Positions 1-4,965 of a stretch of DNA of 5,969 bases are shown here, in pieces. A program made the position numbers and the translations under genes. The stretch is from NCBI GenBank assembly GCA_012841735.1, contig DUUE01000130.1, forward strand, positions 1-5,969. Direction: 5' to 3'. Origin of the DNA: Bacillota bacterium. GTDB taxonomy: Bacteria; Bacillota; Dethiobacteria; Dethiobacterales; Dethiobacteraceae. The notes under the pieces are model-generated. The model saw only the letters and a list, made by a program, of their open reading frames with translations. It was not told the origin of the DNA and made no database searches. Every line of letters begins with the position of its first letter. Position 1 is the stretch's first letter.

Positions 1-203
1 CCGTACAGTCCGCCGGACACATTGCCCACGGCCAAAAGGCCCGGAATAGGCTTGTGGTCTTTGTCCAGGACGCGCATTTTTGTATCAATGATGACACCGC
101 CGTGCACATTGAGCAGGGCCGCCCCCCATTTCAGGGCATAGAAACTTCCCCACTTTCCTGTGTTATTGTCTGAAATGTGGACAGAGGAAAAGTATATGGC
201 CAT
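1..203 (-). pseudogene. C-terminal remnant of an FAD-dependent fumarate-reductase-like flavoprotein (5'-truncated, runs off left edge)
   Basis: The minus-strand frame from the ATG at 203-201 is open to the window edge (67 codons visible). It contains FYALKWGAALLNVHGG at about residues 21-36, VIIDTKMRVLD at 37-47, and KPIPGLLAVGNVSGGLYG from residue 51. This is the hallmark C-terminal part of FAD_binding_2 flavoproteins (fumarate reductase FrdA-like, urocanate reductase, 3-ketosteroid dehydrogenase family): a conserved GG, then IDT..VLD..G.PIPGL.A.GNVSGG. In that family this block follows several hundred residues carrying the N-terminal dinucleotide-binding fold and the capping domain. Here it lies right behind a possible start codon. 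Upstream the frame stays open only to a TGA near 277, through non-protein-like, promoter-like sequence. I infer a gene that lost its 5' part. No Shine-Dalgarno precedes the ATG. The family call is firm. The pseudogene status is inference, because the rest of the gene is outside the window. Confidence 0.62.
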
Positions 204-212
204 ATTATACCA
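204..212 (-). promoter_or_regulatory. Extended -10-like element abutting the flavoprotein remnant
   Basis: On the minus strand TGGTATAAT matches the extended -10 consensus TGnTATAAT exactly. It ends immediately before the ATG at 203-201. No good -35 is visible at 17-18 nt spacing (TACTTT-like). A transcript from it would begin at about 197, inside the remnant and downstream of that ATG, so it cannot serve that start. It could be a fortuitous match in AT-rich DNA or a promoter that now reads into the remnant. Confidence 0.3.
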
Positions 213-252
213 TAATTTACACAGCGAAAGTAACACTGCCCGCCGCCCTTTC

Positions 253-282
253 TTGACAGGTTTTATGAATTTGCTGTATAGT
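253..282 (+). promoter_or_regulatory. Sigma-A-type promoter for the amidohydrolase gene
   Basis: A perfect -35 TTGACA lies at 253-258, then an 18-nt spacer and a -10 TATAGT at 277-282 (5 of 6 matches to TATAAT). The expected transcription start is near 289, giving a leader of about 70 nt before the ATG at 362. It points only at the amidohydrolase gene. This is the best-matching complete promoter in the window. Confidence 0.72.
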
Positions 283-307
283 CAGATGCAGGTAAATCAG
301 GTTTTGC

Positions 308-338
308 GGCCGTACCGCCCTGCAGGCGGCAACCGGCC
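308..338 (+). promoter_or_regulatory. GC-rich stem-loop in the amidohydrolase 5' leader
   Basis: Two nested complementary arm pairs are visible: GGCCG (308-312) with CGGCC (334-338), and CCGCC (315-319) with GGCGG (325-329), closing a 5-nt loop CTGCA. The structure lies between the predicted transcription start (about 289) and the Shine-Dalgarno (343-350). No U-tract follows, so it is not an intrinsic terminator. A role in mRNA stability or translation is possible. I recognise no known riboswitch. Confidence 0.4.
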
Positions 339-361
339 GGTTAAAGGAGGCCGGGACGACA

Positions 362-1267
362 ATGCAGCCGGAAAAAGTGATAGATTTCCATGCCCATTTT
401 CCAGCGGCGCAAAATCCGCCGCGACGTGCTATTCACCCCCATATCCTTGCCTATTCACAAAAGCTGCGGGAACGCTGGCGGCGGGAATACGGTTTCCCGG
501 AACCGGAAAAAGAACATCCCGGCAATGACAAACAGGCGGAACGCTGGGCTGCCGAAGTGACAAAAAACGGACTGGAAAAAATAGTTTTTATGACAGGCGG
601 CAACAACGAAACACTGGCGGCCGTTGTCCGCCACTACCCGCAATATTTCCGCGGTTTTGCCCATCATAACCTCTGTGAACCTGGGGCGGTGGAAAAACTG
701 GTCTCTGCCCTGGACGAACTGGGGCTTTCGGGGTATAAATGGTTCGGCCCGCTGACAGCCGTCCCCTTTGAAAGCCCGGAACTGAAGCCTTTCTGGTCAG
801 TGCTGGCAGAAAGACGGGCTCCTGTCCTCATTCATTTTGGTGTGCTGGGCGGACCCGGCGGGACAGTATGGCATCCGCGCATCAGCCCCCTGTCCCTTGT
901 CCCCGTGGCACAGGCTTTCCCGGAAATCCCGTTTGTCATTCCCCATTTCGGCGCCGGCTATTACCAGGACCTGCTGCACCTGGCATGGTCCAGCCCCAAT
1001 ATTTACATTGACACTTCCGGCTCCAATGACTGGATGCGCTGGTGCCCGTATCCATTGACGCTGAAAGATCTTTTTGCCAAGGCGCTGGACACGGTCGGTC
1101 CTGAGCGGATTATTTTCGGCACAGATTCCGCCTGGTTCCCGCGCGGCTGGTCAAAGATTTATTACGAACAGCAGGTGGCCGCCTGCAATGATCTGGGCCT
1201 GACAAAAAAAGAAATGAATCTCATTTTTTACGCAAACGCCAAAAGGCTGCTGGACCACAGGCCATAG
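362..1267 (+). CDS. Amidohydrolase family protein (amidohydrolase 2, COG2159, metal-dependent TIM-barrel)
   Basis: A 301-residue cytoplasmic protein with no signal peptide. The amidohydrolase-2 signatures are in order: the metal-binding HxH at H10/H12 in VIDFHAHF; a GYKWFGP strand around 124-130; H158 in PVLIHFG; H195 in FVIPHFG; and the catalytic/metal Asp D255 in IIFGTDS. The length and this His-x-His...His...His...Asp set fit the branch containing ACMSD- and gamma-resorcylate-decarboxylase-like enzymes and hydrolases. It probably hydrolyses or decarboxylates a small carboxylic or cyclic substrate, but the substrate cannot be read from the sequence. The ATG start is supported by AAAGGAGG at 343-350, 11 nt upstream. 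The gene is monocistronic, with its own promoter (253-282) and a terminator just after its stop. An overlapping plus-strand frame starting earlier (160) is not protein-like and is rejected. Family confidence is high; specificity is unknown. Confidence 0.9.
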   Translation: MQPEKVIDFHAHFPAAQNPPRRAIHPHILAYSQKLRERWRREYGFPEPEKEHPGNDKQAERWAAEVTKNGLEKIVFMTGGNNETLAAVVRHYPQYFRGFAHHNLCEPGAVEKLVSALDELGLSGYKWFGPLTAVPFESPELKPFWSVLAERRAPVLIHFGVLGGPGGTVWHPRISPLSLVPVAQAFPEIPFVIPHFGAGYYQDLLHLAWSSPNIYIDTSGSNDWMRWCPYPLTLKDLFAKALDTVGPERIIFGTDSAWFPRGWSKIYYEQQVAACNDLGLTKKEMNLIFYANAKRLLDHRP

Positions 1268-1272
1268 CAAAG

Positions 1273-1306
1273 AAAGACGGAAGGGAAGTTTTCCCTCCGT
1301 CTTTTT
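1273..1306. terminator. Bidirectional intrinsic terminator between convergent genes
   Basis: The arm AAAGACGG-A-AGGGAA (1273-1287) pairs with TTCCCTCCGTCTTT (from 1291), with one bulged A and a short GTT loop. It ends in a T-tract at 1302-1306 on the plus strand. It lies 5 nt after the amidohydrolase stop. Read on the minus strand the hairpin is followed by the weaker T-rich CTTTCTTT. It can therefore also terminate the DegV operon, whose stop codon is at 1318-1320. Confidence 0.85.
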
Positions 1307-1317
1307 CTGTGCACGGC

Positions 1318-2172
1318 TTATTTGGTCCCGGGTTTCTGTTTGTAGAGGATGCCGAGTGTTTTCGGCCCGCAGTGGCTGGAAACGGTGCAGCCGGCCTGGC
1401 TTTCAATAATTTCCGCAAATGGGGCACAGGCACGGATTGTTTCCCGTACCTTTTCCACTGTGGCGGCAGGGCACATGGTATGAGTTATGAAAATTCTGCT
1501 GTAATCCAGGTCCTGCCGCCCGTCCAGCCTGTCTTTGACATACCGCAGCAGGCAATGCTCCAATTTGCCCCTGTATTTTTTCCCCACAGTCATTTTCCCG
1601 TTAACAACCTCAATACACGGTTTAATCTGCAGCAGGTTGGCCCCGAATGCTTCCAGTCCGGAACAACGCCCCCCTTTGTGCAGGTAATCCAGGCGGTCGA
1701 TAATAAAACTGGCATTGACCAGTGGAACCATGGCCGTAATCCCGGTAATGATTTCCTCTGCAGACAGCCCTGCCTGTGCCGCCAGTGCCGCTTCATACAC
1801 AAGCTGGCCGCTGCCGCTGGACAAATTCTGCGTATCTATGACAAAGACATTGGGGAAGTTTTGCGCTGCGGCCATGGCATTCTGGCAGCTGGAAGAAAAG
1901 GCGCTGCCAAGGCTGAGATGAATAACCGCTTCATACTGCGGTGCAAATTGGGCAAAAATTTGTTCATATTCCCAGATATTCACCGCCGCAGTTTTGCATG
2001 TCTTTCCTTCCTGATCCACGTAATGAAAGATTTCAGCCGGGGTAATATCCACACCGTCGCGAAAGGCATCATCTCCCACCAGGATATGCAGCGGGACTAA
2101 AGTGATATCCATGCTCTGCAAAAGTGACGGGGGCAGGTCGCAGGTACTGTCAGCAGTTATTTTGATTTTCAT
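1318..2172 (-). CDS. DegV family protein (fatty-acid-binding)
   Basis: A 284-residue soluble protein matching the DegV family in length and motif order: N-terminal ADSTCDLP (7-14); PLHILVGDDAFRDG (27-40); KTAAVN (60-65) where TSQP-like motifs usually sit; LSLGSAFSSSCQNA (87-99); VIDTQNLSSGSG (111-122); LDYLHKGGRCSG (161-172); LLQIKPCIEVVNGK (180-193); and HCGPKTLGILY near the C-terminus (267-277). Known family role: DegV proteins hold a single fatty acid between two alpha/beta domains. FakB-type members present it to the kinase FakA for acyl-phosphate formation. No DhaK/FakA domain is fused here. The ATG is preceded by AGGAGGT (2179-2185) at 6-7 nt. It is the last gene of an operon, 27 nt after the radical SAM gene, which suggests joint action with that enzyme. 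Ligand chain type and kinase partner cannot be told. Confidence 0.92.
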   Translation of the reverse strand: MKIKITADSTCDLPPSLLQSMDITLVPLHILVGDDAFRDGVDITPAEIFHYVDQEGKTCKTAAVNIWEYEQIFAQFAPQYEAVIHLSLGSAFSSSCQNAMAAAQNFPNVFVIDTQNLSSGSGQLVYEAALAAQAGLSAEEIITGITAMVPLVNASFIIDRLDYLHKGGRCSGLEAFGANLLQIKPCIEVVNGKMTVGKKYRGKLEHCLLRYVKDRLDGRQDLDYSRIFITHTMCPAATVEKVRETIRACAPFAEIIESQAGCTVSSHCGPKTLGILYKQKPGTK

Positions 2173-2199
2173 TTCTCTACCTCCTGCAGTATCAAGAGT

Positions 2200-3546
2200 T
2201 TAACGGGTTACCGCCTCTTTGTTGTGCGTCTTCCATAATTCATCCGCCACCGGAGCCCAGGCTGCTGCTGCCGGAATAGTTTTGGCGCATAACAGGTCCA
2301 CATCTTCCGGAGCTTCCATTTCAGTGGATTTTGCTCCTGACTCTTTCACCATGGATGCCAGCGCTTCCGGATTATCCAGCAGCGGGCAGGGGCGCAGGTG
2401 GTTCTCGTTAAAAGGCTGATTGTGATGGTAAGCCATAAATAAAGGAGAGCGGAGTGCATCCAGGAGAGAAACATCATGGATATTGACATTGGAATAATGG
2501 ATAAAGGCGCAGGGCTCCACGTCCCCGGCGGCGTTAATATGCAGGTAACGCCGCCCGCCCGCAATGCAGCCGCAGCTATATTCGCCGTCGTTCCAAAAAT
2601 CAAGCATAAAAATCGGCTTTGTTTCCCTGATCTCCCGCACGCGGCGGTACATATAGGAACGCTGCTCCGGTGTAACCAGCAAATCAGTCCGTGCATCCTT
2701 GCCGACCGGCATATAAGTAAAGTTCCAGGCAAAACGGCACCCGCGTGCGATCATATCGTCCACAAAAGCATCGGAGGCAACACTTTCCGTATTATAACGG
2801 TGGTAGCAGGTTGAATAGCCGAAGGGCAGTTTATGCCGGCGCATACGTTCCATGGCGGCTATGACTTTTTGGTAAGTACCTTCGCCCCGCCGCATATCGG
2901 TGGCGGCTTCATCGCCCTCAATGGAAAATGCCAGGGTAAAATTGGCAACTTCCAGTAAATTACAGCAGAATTCATCATCCACCAGGGTCCCGTTGGTAAA
3001 GGCAAAGAAATAGCAGTCCTGATGCTCCGCGCAGAGCCGGATCAGGTCTTTTTTCCGCATGAGCGGCTCGCCGCCGGAAAAGATATAGAAATAAATCCCC
3101 AGCTCTTTCCCCTGGCGGCAGATGGAATCCAGCGTTTCATAAGAAAGGTTGTTCTTGTGGCCGTATTGCGCAGCCCAGCAGCCTGTACAATTCAGGTTGC
3201 ACGCACTGGTCGGATCCATCAGAATGGCCCAGGGAACATTACAACCATACTGTGCGGCAATTTTGCGGTTTTTCTCAGTATTAATCAAACTTGCATTAAT
3301 CAAAAAACATTCAGTAAATTTTTTGATCAGCCGCAAATCCACTTCCCGGAAAAGATTTTCCGTAAATTTACGCCAGTTGCTGTTTGTATCCAGCAGTGTG
3401 TCCCGCATACTGTGTATCTGTGTCCGGTGCAAACCCTTTCTGTCCAGTTTCTCCGCTATCCAGAACATTCTCGGCAACTTCTCCATTGGTTTGTCCGACA
3501 AATAATTAAGCAGCACTTTGACTGCAGCTCTTTGAAAATTCCACAT
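2200..3546 (-). CDS. Radical SAM protein with SPASM-like C-terminal cysteines
   Basis: A 448-residue protein. The radical SAM cluster motif CNLNCTGC carries C116, C120 and C123 (CxxxCxxC), and the SAM-binding SGGEP is at 157-161. FAFTNGT (181-187) and FSIEGDEAATDMRRGEGTY (207-225) are typical later barrel strands. The C-terminal part, GCIAGGRRYLHINAAGDVEPC (C327 to C346), with C325 and C387, resembles a SPASM/twitch auxiliary Fe-S region as in the MoaA/PqqE/anSME superfamily. About 110 residues precede the cluster motif. They are rich in basic and hydrophobic residues (RRAVKVLLNYL-like, then INASLI at 84-89), which is unusual for minimal radical SAM enzymes. The SD AAGGAGG lies 7-11 nt before the ATG. 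The downstream DegV gene is 27 nt away and TetR lies 106 nt upstream on the same strand. The substrate is unknown. A fatty-acyl or lipid substrate is inferred only from the DegV neighbour. Confidence 0.9.
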   Translation of the reverse strand: MWNFQRAAVKVLLNYLSDKPMEKLPRMFWIAEKLDRKGLHRTQIHSMRDTLLDTNSNWRKFTENLFREVDLRLIKKFTECFLINASLINTEKNRKIAAQYGCNVPWAILMDPTSACNLNCTGCWAAQYGHKNNLSYETLDSICRQGKELGIYFYIFSGGEPLMRKKDLIRLCAEHQDCYFFAFTNGTLVDDEFCCNLLEVANFTLAFSIEGDEAATDMRRGEGTYQKVIAAMERMRRHKLPFGYSTCYHRYNTESVASDAFVDDMIARGCRFAWNFTYMPVGKDARTDLLVTPEQRSYMYRRVREIRETKPIFMLDFWNDGEYSCGCIAGGRRYLHINAAGDVEPCAFIHYSNVNIHDVSLLDALRSPLFMAYHHNQPFNENHLRPCPLLDNPEALASMVKESGAKSTEMEAPEDVDLLCAKTIPAAAAWAPVADELWKTHNKEAVTR

Positions 3547-3560
3547 ATGCCTTCCTCCTT

Positions 3561-3614
3561 CTTAAATAGCTGTTATGCTCTCCGGTCAAAACGGCCGGCA
3601 ATGCACTATTTAAG
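3561..3614 (-). repeat. Inverted repeat in the radical SAM leader/promoter region
   Basis: Perfect 9-bp arms CTTAAATAG (3561-3569) and CTATTTAAG (3606-3614) are separated by 36 nt. The interior carries CCGG at 3582-3585 and CCGG at 3595-3598, which can pair within the loop. The structure sits in the 106-nt gap between the TetR stop and the radical SAM start, just upstream of the latter's SD. On the minus strand two TTGACC hexamers (3620-3615 and 3589-3584, 31 nt apart) flank or lie inside it. It could be an operator pair, a leader RNA hairpin or both. It is not a U-tract terminator. Confidence 0.45.
3563..3589 (-). promoter_or_regulatory. Weak candidate promoter for the radical SAM-DegV operon
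   Basis: On the minus strand TTGACC (3589-3584, 5 of 6 matches to the -35 consensus) is followed after only 15 nt by TATTTA (3568-3563, 3 of 6). The spacing is short and the -10 poor. It is offered only because this is the sole -35-like/-10-like pair in the gap. The operon may instead be read through from the TetR promoter. Confidence 0.2.
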
Positions 3615-3652
3615 GGTCAAGGACGCACATTTACCTTGCGGAAATCCTGCAG

Positions 3653-4378
3653 TTACTGCGTCTCCCCCGCGTTGTTACGCAGCAAGATATCCCTGCCTGA
3701 AAGCAGCGACAAGGTTATAACATGGAGCGATTGTAAAAAGGATGCCCGTACGGCAGAGGTCGGTTGGTTGCTGAGTGTTTTGTAATCATCGAAATAAGCC
3801 GCAAAAGTAAGCAGAGGTATGACAGAGAAAAAGAGTTTGAAAAGCATCATATCATCCGTATACCGGAAATCGGACCCGCAGGCGGAAAAAGTAAGTGCCA
3901 GCGGGTTATCCTCACTGAAACGGATAAAGTCCAAAAGCTGGGTCAAGCCGTTTTTGCCCCGATTGTTCTTCAGTGATTCCGCCAGGAAAATGCGTAAAAT
4001 CTGGCGGTTCTCTATCACAAAATCTACTACTCGCTCATTATAATCATGCAGACTTTTAATAAATTTCTTTGTTGCCTTTTCATCAACAAAATGCAATCTG
4101 TCCCGCTGTATTTCCAGCAGTCCTTCTTCCACCAGCCGCATGATGCCGGTATGAATAAAATCCAGGGTAATGGAGGCCGCTTTTTCCAGCAATGAATGGA
4201 CAAGATGGGACAAAAGCTCATCTTTACTTGTAAAATAATAATAAATCAGCGCTTTGGTAACACCTGCCTTTTCGGCAATTTCACTTACACGGGTTGCATC
4301 AAAACCTTTCTGCGCAAACAGGATGAGAGCAGAATTAATTATTCTTTCCCTTGCCTCAATTCGGAGATTTTGCTCCAC
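3653..4378 (-). CDS. TetR/AcrR family transcriptional regulator (GTG start)
   Basis: A 241-residue protein from the GTG at 4378-4376. The N-terminal TetR DNA-binding domain is plain: RERIINSALILFAQKGFDATRVSEIAEKAG, then VTKALIYYYFTSKDELL, with the helix-turn-helix at about residues 32-51. The rest is a helical ligand-binding domain of normal family length with no recognisable ligand signature. An upstream ATG at 4456 stays in frame, but that start would put promoter and operator DNA inside the gene and give a low-complexity basic leader. The GTG has AGGAGGG (4384-4390) just 5 nt away, so it is chosen. TetR proteins usually repress their own gene and neighbours. The radical SAM and DegV genes follow on the same strand (gap 106 nt) and are the likely targets. 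The inducer is unknown, and a fatty acid or acyl-CoA would be a guess from context. Confidence 0.88.
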   Translation of the reverse strand: MEQNLRIEARERIINSALILFAQKGFDATRVSEIAEKAGVTKALIYYYFTSKDELLSHLVHSLLEKAASITLDFIHTGIMRLVEEGLLEIQRDRLHFVDEKATKKFIKSLHDYNERVVDFVIENRQILRIFLAESLKNNRGKNGLTQLLDFIRFSEDNPLALTFSACGSDFRYTDDMMLFKLFFSVIPLLTFAAYFDDYKTLSNQPTSAVRASFLQSLHVITLSLLSGRDILLRNNAGETQ

Positions 4379-4383
4379 TGGAA

Positions 4384-4390
4384 CCCTCCT
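4384..4390 (-). promoter_or_regulatory. Shine-Dalgarno that fixes the TetR GTG start
   Basis: The minus-strand AGGAGGG is followed by TTCCA and then GTG at 4378. No comparable SD precedes the in-frame ATG at 4456, which lies upstream of the -10 element (4439-4447) and so could not be in the transcript. Confidence 0.8.
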
Positions 4391-4391
4391 G

Positions 4392-4409
4392 ACTGACCGG
4401 TTATTCAGT
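4392..4409. promoter_or_regulatory. Candidate TetR operator in the TetR leader
   Basis: ACTGA-N8-TCAGT is an 18-bp imperfect dyad immediately upstream of the SD and downstream of the -10 element. A TetR dimer bound here would block transcription of its own gene. The left half contains GACCGG, which also occurs on the minus strand at 3587-3582 in the radical SAM leader and could be a shared half-site. Assignment to this regulator is inference from position and symmetry. Confidence 0.45.
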
Positions 4410-4438
4410 TTTATGCGGAAAAATCTCTTTTTATTATA

Positions 4439-4447
4439 ATTATAGCA
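4439..4447 (-). promoter_or_regulatory. Extended -10 promoter for the TetR gene
   Basis: The minus-strand TGCTATAAT matches the extended -10 consensus TGnTATAAT exactly. A second TATAAT follows immediately (4438-4433). The -35 region is weak (ATACAA at 17-nt spacing), as is common with extended -10 promoters. The start would be near 4432, giving a leader of about 54 nt to the GTG. Confidence 0.65.
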
Positions 4448-4470
4448 CAATTTCATTATTATTGTATATC

Positions 4471-4489
4471 TGACAATTTTCGCTTGTCA
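4471..4489. repeat. 19-bp dyad TGACAA-N7-TTGTCA upstream of the TetR promoter
   Basis: Perfect 6-bp arms TGACAA (4471-4476) and TTGTCA (4484-4489) are visible. An overlapping ATTGT (4461-4465) / ACAAT (4473-4477) pair shares the middle half-site with a 7-nt spacer, so three half-sites alternate at regular spacing. It lies about 40-57 bp upstream of the predicted TetR transcription start. This is a plausible regulator binding site; the regulator is unknown. Confidence 0.4.
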
Positions 4490-4499
4490 CGCCAAAAAG

Positions 4500-4545
4500 A
4501 AAAAAGCCGCCGCAAAGCGGACCAACGTCCGCCGGCAGCAGCTTT
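4500..4545 (-). terminator. Strong intrinsic terminator after the cupin gene
   Basis: Read on the minus strand, an arm of about 20 nt beginning AAAAGC (from 4545) pairs with an arm ending GCTTTT, through CGGAC/GTCCG next to a short GTTG loop. Two G-U wobbles and a small internal mismatch remain. A run of six T's (4505-4500) follows. It begins about 15 nt after the cupin stop and insulates the TetR promoter from upstream transcription. The plus-strand reading also has a T-rich tail, but no plus-strand gene ends here. Confidence 0.88.
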
Positions 4546-4559
4546 TCTACCGTTTTTCC

Positions 4560-4874
4560 TTACTGTTTTGGTGCCGGGGCTTTAACCACAATGAGTTCCA
4601 GTGTATCCTGGTGCAAGTTTTTTACATTCATTTTTGTGTGAAAAGGAATTTTTAACAATGTGCCCTGCGGATATTCATGTATCTCCTGCTCATTAAGACC
4701 TATGGACAATGTACCTCTCACCACAGTCATATAAACAGTGGAATTGGAGTAATGTTCCGGCAATCCATCATTCTGATTAAAGACCATATGCAGGTAATGA
4801 ACATTCTCATCAAAAATGACTTTCTCCACAACTTTTTCATCACCGGTTGGGAGCTTAAAAACCTGTTCGACCAT
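4560..4874 (-). CDS. Small cupin-domain protein
   Basis: A 104-residue single-domain protein made mostly of predicted beta strands. LPEHYSNSTVYMTVVRGTLSIGL (38-60) corresponds to cupin motif 1, ending in the usual V..G.. turn. YPQGTLLKIPFHTKMNVKN (68-86) corresponds to motif 2 with PxG-like spacing and H79. Cupins of this size are beta-barrel metal- or ligand-binding proteins with very diverse roles. The canonical motif 1 HxH...E set is incomplete here: H41 is present, but position 43 is Ser and no Glu follows at the expected place. Metal binding may be altered or absent. The ATG at 4874 is chosen because AAAGGAGGT (4883-4891) lies 8 nt upstream. An in-frame ATG at 4907 lacks an SD. The gene sits 116 nt downstream of the chemoreceptor gene on the same strand and ends at a strong terminator. 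Function cannot be assigned. Confidence 0.8.
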   Translation of the reverse strand: MVEQVFKLPTGDEKVVEKVIFDENVHYLHMVFNQNDGLPEHYSNSTVYMTVVRGTLSIGLNEQEIHEYPQGTLLKIPFHTKMNVKNLHQDTLELIVVKAPAPKQ

Positions 4875-4882
4875 GTGGCCAA

Positions 4883-4891
4883 CCTCCTTTC
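4883..4891 (-). promoter_or_regulatory. Shine-Dalgarno that fixes the cupin start
   Basis: The minus-strand AAAGGAGGT is a near-perfect anti-16S match, 8 nt before the ATG at 4874. It falls inside the frame that a start at 4907 would use, which argues against that longer start. Confidence 0.8.
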
Positions 4892-4934
4892 CCACAGGAT
4901 ATGACAAGGGGACAGTTGCTGTACCTTCGCAGCC

Positions 4935-4965
4935 GTCCGCCGGTGCACGTCTTGATCGCGCGGAC
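4935..4965. repeat. Inverted repeat between chemoreceptor and cupin genes
   Basis: GTCCGC (4935-4940) and GCGGAC (4960-4965) can pair around a 19-nt loop, with partial extension outward. There is no T-run after it in either direction, so it is not a typical intrinsic terminator. The rest of the 116-nt gap holds a small dyad ACAG-TTG-CTGT (4912-4922) and the cupin SD. I see no convincing promoter for the cupin gene, which may be read through from the chemoreceptor gene. Confidence 0.35.

Noticed and set aside
306..340. Leader hairpin as an intrinsic terminator or known riboswitch
   Set aside because: There is no T-tract after the stem, and the leader is too short and unlike any riboswitch class I recognise.
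160..528. 122-codon plus-strand frame overlapping the amidohydrolase start
   Set aside because: It begins upstream of the strong promoter at 253-282. It runs through promoter, leader and the amidohydrolase gene in another frame, and shows no protein-like features.
1309..2100. 263-codon open frame on the plus strand opposite the DegV gene
   Set aside because: It lies fully antisense to a gene with clear family motifs. Its translation has no recognisable domain and is rich in Cys/His/Phe shadows. No SD precedes it, and it starts inside the tail of the bidirectional terminator.
2200..3546. Radical SAM gene as a RiPP peptide maturase
   Set aside because: No short precursor-like gene with an SD is visible beside it; the neighbours are DegV and TetR. 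It is not excluded if a precursor lies elsewhere.
3022..3720. 232-codon open frame on the plus strand over the radical SAM start and the TetR end
   Set aside because: It crosses two well-supported minus-strand genes and their regulatory gap, has no domain-like sequence and no SD, and is explained by antisense codon bias.
4379..4456. N-terminal extension of TetR to the ATG at 4456
   Set aside because: It would place the extended -10 element, dyad and SD within the coding region. The extension is low-complexity and basic. GTG at 4378 has an excellent SD.
4875..4907. N-terminal extension of the cupin to the ATG at 4907
   Set aside because: There is no SD before it, while a near-perfect SD precedes the ATG at 4874.
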